A stretch of DNA of 39,118 nt from Oscillospiraceae bacterium (GTDB lineage: Bacteria; Bacillota; Clostridia; Oscillospirales; CAG-272): contig SVRJ01000021.1 in NCBI GenBank assembly GCA_015064885.1, positions 1 to 39,118 of the forward strand, given 5' to 3'. A program made the position numbers and the translations under genes. Of this stretch, positions 33,196 to 39,118 are shown piece by piece (the first letter of the stretch is position 1; the number at the start of each line of letters is the position of its first letter). The notes under the pieces are model-generated. The model saw nothing but the letters and a program-made list of their open reading frames with translations. It searched no databases and was not told the origin of the DNA.

Positions 33196-34788
33196 ATGAA
33201 AAAAACACTTTCGCTCATACTGATATTATCTGTCCTCGTTTCTTCGCTTTTGCTCGCTTCATGCAATAAGGACGGCGAAGGCGATACCACAACACCCGCG
33301 GAAAATATCATTCCCTCGACTCCCGAGGAGCTCATTAATTTATCGCTTGACAAAACCTATTCTGCATTATTCGGAGCACCCACTGAAAAATTCATTCCCA
33401 CAAGCGGAGTTAAAACCAATCTTTACGTGAACGCTCCCGCACTTTCGGATCTCAAAATAGATGCTGACTTTATAATGGCCGCTCCCGAAAACAAGCCCTT
33501 CTTCGGCTTTAACGTAAAGGAGCTCACAATAGACAAAGCCGTTCTCGGCGGCATAAAGCTCTACGTTACCGACACAGAGATCGTTGCGGGATTTGACTCG
33601 CTTCTAAGCAGAAATCTCGGGCTTAAATTCAGCGAGGCAAGCGAGCAGATAACAGCCCTCGTTTCCAAGCTTATGCCCGGCACGTCGGTATCCTCGATAC
33701 GCACAGAGGTGAACAGATACCTTGAAGAGATAGAATCCATACTCGGCTCCAATTCCTCTGAAGCTCCCAAGCTTACGCCGGAAATGGTAACAGAAATAAA
33801 AAAGGTTGTAAATGAAAACATTGAACAATCCCTGATTTCAATGACTACGTCGACAGAGCTTGTTATAACTTTCTCCTTGAAAGACGTACTGAACATGATT
33901 CAAGAGACGGAAACAGTGCTAAAAGATGACGAGGAGTGGCGAGCTTTCCTCAAGGACCTTGACAATGCGCTCCGCGAAACAGTATTTGTAGATACTGCGA
34001 TCCCCTCAAACACGACGGTTCTTGAGTTTCTCATAAGCGAGATAGAATCAGGACTCGCAAACGAGGGTCTTACTCCGGACAGCTTTGAAATAAAGATAGA
34101 TAGCACTGTAAATCCGCAGACACTTCTCGTTACGTCTTCCGTAATGACTGTTATAGTTGCTGACCAAAACGCTGCATCTATTTCCTTCAACGCAAATTAC
34201 GAAGGACTTGCAAGATTCACCGTACTTTTCAAGGCACACAAAAACAGCGTCCTTGAGGTAGAAGAGGACGTAGAGCTTCTTGAGATAAAATATCAGAAAA
34301 CAGCTGACAATGCAACCACAAGCGGTTTTATCCTTGACGTTATAAACAAGGACACCGAAAGCACACCTACAGCAGGCGGAGCCGTAAATACGGCAACCGT
34401 TGATGCATTCACTGTTAAGTACTCAAAGGATTCGAGCGACAACGCATATGAATTTGCTATAGAGACAACAATACCCGAAAGCGGACAAAAGGGAGTAATT
34501 TTAAAGATTGAGGGTGTTGCATACGAGAATAAGGACGAGTACTTCTTCTCTATCGACGAGTTCGGAAGCGACGCTCTCGGAGTAGCTCTCATCCTTGATC
34601 TCAAGATCAAGATGACAAATCCCACCGAAAGCGACCTTTCGCTTCCCGCATATGACGATCTCGGAAGCATCAAGGAAAAGGAGCTTTCCGACATAATCGA
34701 ATTCTTCTCTTCCCTCCTTCCCGAAGAAGGAGTTCCCGAAGAGGACATATCCGGCTCTGTAGCAGAATCCGCAAAGCCCGTTAACTGA
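33196..34788 (+). CDS. Hypothetical secreted lipoprotein
   Basis: A 530-residue protein that I cannot assign to a named family. It has a clear lipoprotein signal (cysteine 23 in LLASC) and a Thr/Glu-rich linker. The mature part has many alternating short strands and amphipathic helices, for example VKTNLYVNAPALSDLKIDA near 73 and, later, GFILDVIN and FAIETTIPESGQKGVILKIEG. Charged acidic residues are abundant; there are no cysteines after the lipidation site and no catalytic motif that I can see. The organisation loosely recalls lipid- or polymer-binding lipoproteins, which is only an impression. AAGGAGG precedes the ATG. It is transcribed alone and ends at a strong terminator. Confidence 0.82.
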   Translation: MKKTLSLILILSVLVSSLLLASCNKDGEGDTTTPAENIIPSTPEELINLSLDKTYSALFGAPTEKFIPTSGVKTNLYVNAPALSDLKIDADFIMAAPENKPFFGFNVKELTIDKAVLGGIKLYVTDTEIVAGFDSLLSRNLGLKFSEASEQITALVSKLMPGTSVSSIRTEVNRYLEEIESILGSNSSEAPKLTPEMVTEIKKVVNENIEQSLISMTTSTELVITFSLKDVLNMIQETETVLKDDEEWRAFLKDLDNALRETVFVDTAIPSNTTVLEFLISEIESGLANEGLTPDSFEIKIDSTVNPQTLLVTSSVMTVIVADQNAASISFNANYEGLARFTVLFKAHKNSVLEVEEDVELLEIKYQKTADNATTSGFILDVINKDTESTPTAGGAVNTATVDAFTVKYSKDSSDNAYEFAIETTIPESGQKGVILKIEGVAYENKDEYFFSIDEFGSDALGVALILDLKIKMTNPTESDLSLPAYDDLGSIKEKELSDIIEFFSSLLPEEGVPEEDISGSVAESAKPVN

Positions 34789-34897
34789 TACCAAGCAGCG
34801 AAAACGTGAGGTTGACCGTAGTAGAATATTCTTCTATCGATCTTCGCTTCTCACACATCGAAAAACAGCAGCCTTTAAGGCTTGTAAAAACAAAAGC

Positions 34898-34930
34898 CCC
34901 CGACAGATTTTCTGTCGGGGTTAATTTTTT
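34898..34930. terminator. Bidirectional intrinsic terminator
   Basis: CCCCGACAGA (34898-34907) pairs perfectly with TCTGTCGGGG (34911-34920) around TTT. TTAATTTTTT follows on the plus strand and an A-rich run precedes it, so it can serve both the lipoprotein gene and the convergent aminotransferase gene. Confidence 0.92.
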
Positions 34931-34957
34931 GTTTTCGTGGAACGGATCCGCTCGCTT

Positions 34958-36127
34958 TTATTTCAGAGAATGAACGAATGCCTCTATACGTTCAAGTGCG
35001 GATGCGATATGTTTTACCGAATACGCATATGATATTCGCGCAAAGCCCTCACCACAATCTCCAAATGCGTTTCCCGGGACTATGGCACAGTCGTACTCGT
35101 CAAGCAAACGCTGACAGAACTCGTCACTGCTCATACCGAACTTACGTATATCGGGAAAGATATAAAACGCGCCTTTAGGCTCAAAGGAATCAATACCTAT
35201 ATCTTTGAGTCCTTTATATATGTAGCGTCTTCTTCGGTTGTACTCTTCTATCATCATCTCGATATCCTCATCGCCGTTAACAAGTGCCTCTATCGCTGCA
35301 AACTGACTTGTTGTAGGTGCACACATGATACCGAACTGATGAATTTTAAGCATCTGCTTTGCTATAGGCTCGGGGGCGCAGACGTATCCGAGACGCCATC
35401 CCGTCATAGCGTAGGATTTTGAAAATCCGCTGACCACTACGGTCCTCTCCCTCATTCCGGGGAGTGAAGTAATAGAGGTATGCTTGAGTCCGTACGTCAT
35501 CTCGGCATATATCTCATCGGTAAGTATAACTATATCTGTATCACGGATAACATCCGCAATTTTCTCAAGCTCTTCTCGGGTAAGTATCGCACCCGTAGGA
35601 TTATTGGGATACGGGAGGACGAGCATCTTGGTCTTATTAGTTATTGCCTTTTTCAGCATCTCGGGCGTAAGCTTGAATTCGTCCTCAAACACCGTTTCAA
35701 CAGTAACGGCGGTTCCGCCCGCCATCTTTACAAGAGGAGAATAGCACACGAACGACGGTTCGGGAATGATCACCTCGTCTCCACTGTTTATAAGTGCTCT
35801 GAAGGCAAGGTCTATAGCCTCACTTCCGCCGACGGTAACTACTATTTCGGTTTTTGGGTCATAAACAGGCATATCAAATCTTCTGACGAGATACCTTGAT
35901 ATCTCCTCGCGAAGTTTGAGTGTTCCTGCATTGGATGTATAATAGGTCTTACCCTCGGTAAGACTCTGAACTGCCGCTTCTCTTATGTGCCACGGCGTTA
36001 CAAAGTCGGGCTGACCGACCGTAAGCGCAATGCAATCAGGGCGGCTCTCCACAAAATCAAAGAATTTGCGGATTCCGGACGGTTTAAGCGATACAGTGCT
36101 TTCGGATAATATTTTGCTGTAATCCAT
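34958..36127 (-). CDS. Class I/II pyridoxal-phosphate aminotransferase (aspartate-aminotransferase-like)
   Basis: A 389-residue fold-type I aminotransferase. The cofactor lysine is Lys237 in SGFSKSYAMTGWRLGY. Asn176 in PYPNNPTG, Asp204 and Tyr207 in LTDEIYAE, and an Arg in the C-terminal FARISYAYS complete the active site. TVGQPDFVTP near the start places it with the aspartate/aromatic/alanine group; the exact amino acid is not certain. The start ATG at 36127 overlaps the preceding TGA by one base (TGATG), a coupling arrangement; the open frame runs three codons further up to a TTG. It forms a two-gene unit with the Lrp-family regulator. Confidence 0.93.
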   Translation of the reverse strand: MDYSKILSESTVSLKPSGIRKFFDFVESRPDCIALTVGQPDFVTPWHIREAAVQSLTEGKTYYTSNAGTLKLREEISRYLVRRFDMPVYDPKTEIVVTVGGSEAIDLAFRALINSGDEVIIPEPSFVCYSPLVKMAGGTAVTVETVFEDEFKLTPEMLKKAITNKTKMLVLPYPNNPTGAILTREELEKIADVIRDTDIVILTDEIYAEMTYGLKHTSITSLPGMRERTVVVSGFSKSYAMTGWRLGYVCAPEPIAKQMLKIHQFGIMCAPTTSQFAAIEALVNGDEDIEMMIEEYNRRRRYIYKGLKDIGIDSFEPKGAFYIFPDIRKFGMSSDEFCQRLLDEYDCAIVPGNAFGDCGEGFARISYAYSVKHIASALERIEAFVHSLK

Positions 36128-36603
36128 CAATTGCAATTTCCTCTCAGGTCTACTTCCTCGCTGCCGTATACAGCGCCGTCGTTTTTATATTTACGAAGAA
36201 CAAAGTGTGTTGCCGTTCCGGTGACGAATTCAAGAGGAGAAAGCTTCTGAGCGACAAAATACGCAACCTCCTTCATCGTTCTTCCCTCGAGAATGACGCA
36301 AAAATCGTACGCACCCGACATAAGGTACATGCTCTTTACCTCCGGATAGTGGTATATCTTTTCGGCAACTATATCAAAGCCCCTGTCGCGCTGAGGAACT
36401 ACCTTTACCTCAATGAGAGCGGTAACGTACTCTCTGTCTGTTTTTTCCCAGTCAATAAGAGTTTTATATCCGACGATGATACCGTCCTTCTCGTATTTTT
36501 CTATTATATTTTTTATATCTCCGACCTCTTTGTCAAGCATAACAGCAAGCTGTTCGTGTGTGAGGTTGGCATTGTCCTCAAGAATCTGAAGTATCTTATC
36601 CAT
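36127..36603 (-). CDS. Lrp/AsnC-family transcriptional regulator
   Basis: A 158-residue regulator. The N-terminal helix-turn-helix is about 1-50 (ILEDNANLTHEQLAVMLDKEVGDIKNIIEKYEKDGII). The C-terminal RAM/AsnC ligand-binding domain is about 60-145 (VTALIEVKVVPQRDRGFDIVAEKI, MYLMSGAYDFCVILEG). Such proteins bind amino acids and control amino-acid metabolism; linkage to the aminotransferase suggests control of that gene and sensing of its substrate or product. I use the ATG at 36603, seven bases after AAAGGAA; the TTG-initiated extension overlaps the Shine-Dalgarno. Confidence 0.92.
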   Translation of the reverse strand: MDKILQILEDNANLTHEQLAVMLDKEVGDIKNIIEKYEKDGIIVGYKTLIDWEKTDREYVTALIEVKVVPQRDRGFDIVAEKIYHYPEVKSMYLMSGAYDFCVILEGRTMKEVAYFVAQKLSPLEFVTGTATHFVLRKYKNDGAVYGSEEVDLRGNCN

Positions 36604-36660
36604 TTCGGTGTTTCCTTTCAAGTTTTAAATTCGTGTAAATTGTATATGCACGTAAAGCAT

Positions 36661-38259
36661 TCAGTTTTGTATTTTCTTTAGTATCTCATTATACGTGAGA
36701 CCGTATTTTTCGGCAATATCTCTCGCATAGGATTTGCCGTCCGGCTTTGCCCTCTTTATCTTAAAGGAACGCTTGCCCTCTTCAATGCCCGCAACAAGAG
36801 TATCTATCTTCACACCGTCGGGTGCGGTCATCTCGTTGATCCTGTCTATTTCACCGCCAAGCTCGTGAAGGTGGGTCGAAAAGATAGCGCGGCATCCGCT
36901 TTTTGAAAGTCCGGCAAGGACCTCTGCAGCTATATACGAAGCCTCATACGAGCCGGTAGAAGAAAGAGATTCGTCAAGAAGAACAAGGCTGTATGCACTC
37001 ACCTTATCGAATATATCTCCGAGACGCGCGCATTCCTCTCCGAGTCTTCCCTTGTCTATAGTATCCTCCGCGCCCGTCGGGAAATGAGTGAGGATAGCGT
37101 CAACCGGGCTTATGTCGATATCGTCACAGGGCATATACATACCGAGCTGCAGCATTGCCTGAGCAAGACCCACCGCGCAGGTAATAACGCTCTTACCGCC
37201 TCTGTTAGGCCCGCTGAGCACGTATATCTTCGCATTATCGTCAAAATCTATATCGTTTGTAACTACTTCGCCCTCCACCTTAAGTGCAACGCAGGGATTA
37301 TAGAGTCCCTTTGCAGAGAAGGCTCGCTCCCTCATGGGTCTGATTTTGGGATAGGAAAGCTTACAGCCCTTGGCAAGCAACTTCTTCTGGAATTTTGTTC
37401 CCTTCACAAGGAACTCAAACTCCGGCATAAGACCGAGGAGAAATTCGGTGTTTTCGAGAACGTACATCTGAACTATCTTCTTCCACGAGCGGAGAGAGGA
37501 TTTGTAAACGTCGTTTATCGCTGAATTGAAAGCGAGAGAAAGAGCTGTCTTCTGATTGTCACTCTGCTTCTTTCCGAACGGAACGAGGCTTGCTATGCAC
37601 GTGTATTCATCATCCTTGAAATTCATACGGAGGATCTTTTCAAGCACGTCACCAGATCTGAACGAGCCGGCGTTTATTGAAAGGACTCCTGCCTCTGCGG
37701 GGCGGAGCTGAGCATCGAGGTTTACGCCGATGGTAACGCTCTTGATCTCACGCACTCTGTTGGTAAGCTCGTTAAGCTTTACGTTTAGCTCTCTGTAATA
37801 ATCGCTGTCTGCAAGCTCGGCAATTCTGTCGGCAAGCGAGGTGAACGCCTTACTCTTAAGATTCTCGCGAACGGCGGAGAGTCCGTCGTGAAGAGTGTCG
37901 ATAGAAGAAATATAAAGCTCTATCTCGGTAATGCTTGAAAGATAGGAGTTTGTCTCACCGTCATCAGCCTCAAGGCGACGGAGCTCCATTATATCGTTAA
38001 GTATGGGAATGAGAGAAAGAAGCGTCTTTGAGAGGCTCTCGTTTTCTATCATATCCTTAAAGGTATCTATTCTGTATTTGATGACCTCGGTATTCATGGT
38101 AAAGAACTCGGAAAGCTCGCTGCTTTTTATGTTAAAGGCTTCGAGAAGCCCGAGCTCCTCGAGATCAAACATATCTATATCAGGTCTGTATTTTGAAGAA
38201 AATCTCTCCTCGTCACTGATATTTTCGGGGTATATCAAGCTAAATTTACTGAAATCCAT
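36661..38259 (-). CDS. MutS-like ATPase lacking the mismatch-recognition domain
   Basis: A 532-residue protein with a helical N-terminal half (about 1-300, like the MutS lever/clamp region) and a C-terminal MutS-type ATPase. Walker A is GPNRGGKSV (350-358) instead of the usual GPNMGGKST. Walker B is LVLLDESLSSTGSYEA (about 425-440). STHLHEL supplies the switch histidine, and ARDIAEKYGL ends the domain. No N-terminal mismatch-binding domain and no MutS2 Smr nuclease tail are present, so a role in classical mismatch repair is doubtful. I start it at the ATG 38259 after AGGAAG. The open frame extends to 38325, but that stretch contains the promoter. Confidence 0.88.
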   Translation of the reverse strand: MDFSKFSLIYPENISDEERFSSKYRPDIDMFDLEELGLLEAFNIKSSELSEFFTMNTEVIKYRIDTFKDMIENESLSKTLLSLIPILNDIMELRRLEADDGETNSYLSSITEIELYISSIDTLHDGLSAVRENLKSKAFTSLADRIAELADSDYYRELNVKLNELTNRVREIKSVTIGVNLDAQLRPAEAGVLSINAGSFRSGDVLEKILRMNFKDDEYTCIASLVPFGKKQSDNQKTALSLAFNSAINDVYKSSLRSWKKIVQMYVLENTEFLLGLMPEFEFLVKGTKFQKKLLAKGCKLSYPKIRPMRERAFSAKGLYNPCVALKVEGEVVTNDIDFDDNAKIYVLSGPNRGGKSVITCAVGLAQAMLQLGMYMPCDDIDISPVDAILTHFPTGAEDTIDKGRLGEECARLGDIFDKVSAYSLVLLDESLSSTGSYEASYIAAEVLAGLSKSGCRAIFSTHLHELGGEIDRINEMTAPDGVKIDTLVAGIEEGKRSFKIKRAKPDGKSYARDIAEKYGLTYNEILKKIQN

Positions 38260-38295
38260 ATAAAACTTCCTGCTGTAATTATAAAATTCTCTTAT

Positions 38296-38325
38296 ATTAT
38301 ACCATAGAGCCACGCATATTTTCAA
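38296..38325 (-). promoter_or_regulatory. Promoter of the MutS-like gene
   Basis: On the minus strand, TTGAAA (38320-38325), an 18-bp spacer and TATAAT (38296-38301), with an extended TGG before the -10. It lies inside the longer open frame and so supports the downstream start. Confidence 0.75.
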
Positions 38326-38454
38326 TAGGCTTGCCGAAAAAGTTTCAAAAAATTAATATAAAACATCACATGCGGCAGACGCAACCGATAAAAGCTTCGC
38401 TCATCGCGAATATTTTAAATTCTTGCATCAGGATTATTCATACTGTCGTAACTT

Positions 38455-38468
38455 TTTTCTGTTATAAT
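38455..38468 (+). promoter_or_regulatory. Extended -10 promoter of the right-edge binding-protein gene
   Basis: TATAAT (38463-38468) with an extended TGT directly upstream; no good -35 box. An activator may be needed. The rest of the gap 38326-38454 shows no gene or clear signal. Confidence 0.55.
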
Positions 38469-38534
38469 ATTCGCATCGTAGTTTGCTCTAAATAGCAAAC
38501 AGAAAACAAATTATTATACAGAAAGGGGCAAACC

Positions 38535-39118
38535 ATGAAAAAAATCATTTCACTCGGTCTGGTTCTTCTCATGTGTCTCACAACGCTCATCGCATGTGGT
38601 GGCACAACAGACGAGCCCGAGACCACAACACCCGGTGAAAACGTTACAACTCCCTCCGAGGGCGGCGACGCAACAACTGACGCCGTTGTAACAGGCGACG
38701 TAACTGTAGGTAACCTCCAGGGCGAAACAATCAAGATCCTCGCTTGGAGTGACGCTGAAAACCTCGAATTTGAGCATGACGATACAAAGGCTGACCAGGC
38801 TACTATCAGTGATGCTATTCTTCAGAGAAACACAAACGTTACCACACATCTTAACGCCGTACTTGAGTTCATCTACACTCCCGGTAACTACAACAACCAG
38901 CAGGCTTACGTTACAAAGGCTGAATCCTTTGCTAACGGTGACGAAGGCGAATTCGTTGACATACTTGCTTCCTACAGTATGACAACAGCTCTCGCTTCCA
39001 CAAAGGGCCTTTGTGCTAACCTTATGCAGTATGAAAAGAAGGACGGCGGCCTTAACTTTGACCATCCTTGGTGGCCTCAGACGCTCGTTAAGGAAGCTAT
39101 GTTCGACGGTATGCTTTT
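38535..39118 (+). CDS. Extracellular solute-binding lipoprotein, N-terminal part, cut by window edge
   Basis: The first 194 codons of a lipoprotein that runs off the window. The signal peptide ends in LIAC (cysteine 21), followed by a Thr/Glu-rich linker. The mature start GETIKILAWSDAEN is that of a sugar-type family 1 binding protein. LQRNTNVTTHLNAVLEFIY and FVDILASYSMTTALASTKGLCANLMQYE follow the same pattern, as does DHPWWPQTLVKE. Codons are strongly biased toward a preferred set, like the binding protein at 2152-3576, pointing to high expression. AAAGGGG precedes the ATG. Its permeases presumably lie beyond the right edge. The substrate cannot be told. Confidence 0.85.
   Translation, partial: MKKIISLGLVLLMCLTTLIACGGTTDEPETTTPGENVTTPSEGGDATTDAVVTGDVTVGNLQGETIKILAWSDAENLEFEHDDTKADQATISDAILQRNTNVTTHLNAVLEFIYTPGNYNNQQAYVTKAESFANGDEGEFVDILASYSMTTALASTKGLCANLMQYEKKDGGLNFDHPWWPQTLVKEAMFDGML

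Noticed and set aside
36604-36621. TTG-initiated extension of the Lrp-family regulator
   Set aside because: It overlaps the Shine-Dalgarno that serves the ATG at 36603.
38260-38325. N-terminal extension of the MutS-like protein to a TTG codon
   Set aside because: The stretch contains the gene's own promoter, and the ATG at 38259 has a good ribosome-binding site.

Overview
The window looks like a chromosomal segment from a gut-type, Gram-positive Clostridia (Bacillota). It carries lipobox-bearing secreted lipoproteins, MalF/MalG-type sugar ABC transporters, an ECF S component, YmdB, LuxS and near-consensus sigma-A promoters with 17-18 bp spacers. No outer-membrane genes are visible. I cannot assign a genus. 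There are no tRNA or rRNA genes, CRISPR arrays or recognisable transposases. The window starts inside one lipoprotein gene and ends inside a solute-binding protein gene.

Layout. (1) 1-7.6 kb, minus strand: a seven-gene operon read from a strong promoter at 7545-7573. It encodes an RDD membrane protein, a UgpC/MsmK-type ATPase, two permeases, a solute-binding lipoprotein, a staphylococcal-nuclease-like lipoprotein and an OB-fold-like lipoprotein cut by the window edge. (2) 7.7-9.8 kb: an AAA ATPase diverging from NADP-isocitrate dehydrogenase. (3) 9.84-10.79 kb: a foreign-looking cassette bounded by inverted repeats. It holds a densely structured repeat and one AT-rich membrane-protein gene. 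(4) 10.8-18.2 kb, minus strand: an eight-gene amino-sugar/sialic-acid operon (three Gfo/Idh/MocA oxidoreductases, nagB, nagA, a nanA-like lyase, a sialidase-like beta-propeller and a cyclase-family hydrolase), facing a divergent AraC-family regulator. (5) 19.2-22.8 kb, plus strand: a membrane-anchored propeller-like protein and a PL8-type polysaccharide lyase lipoprotein. (6) 22.8-28.8 kb, minus strand: a small exopolysaccharide operon (priming transferase, two GT4 transferases, a Wzy-like polymerase) running into an ECF S component and YmdB. (7) 28.9-32.1 kb: luxS and a copper-type P-ATPase, convergent with overlapping stop codons. (8) 32.1-34.9 kb: a VanY-type carboxypeptidase and an unknown lipoprotein. 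(9) 34.9-38.3 kb, minus strand: an Lrp-family regulator coupled to an aminotransferase, then a MutS-like ATPase. (10) 38.5 kb to the end: the start of another sugar-binding lipoprotein.

How it fits together. Regions 4 and 5 point to use of host glycans. A PL8 lyase would cut uronic-acid polysaccharides such as hyaluronan or chondroitin outside the cell. The nan/nag genes would turn sialic acid and GlcNAc-6-phosphate into fructose-6-phosphate. The usual ManNAc kinase and ManNAc-6-P epimerase are not in the operon, while three oxidoreductases are. Region 1 joins a sugar-type importer to a surface nuclease, an arrangement I recall from mycoplasmas, so its cargo may be nucleic-acid breakdown products. 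The inverted-repeat cassette between icd and the cyclase gene is the clearest accessory DNA.
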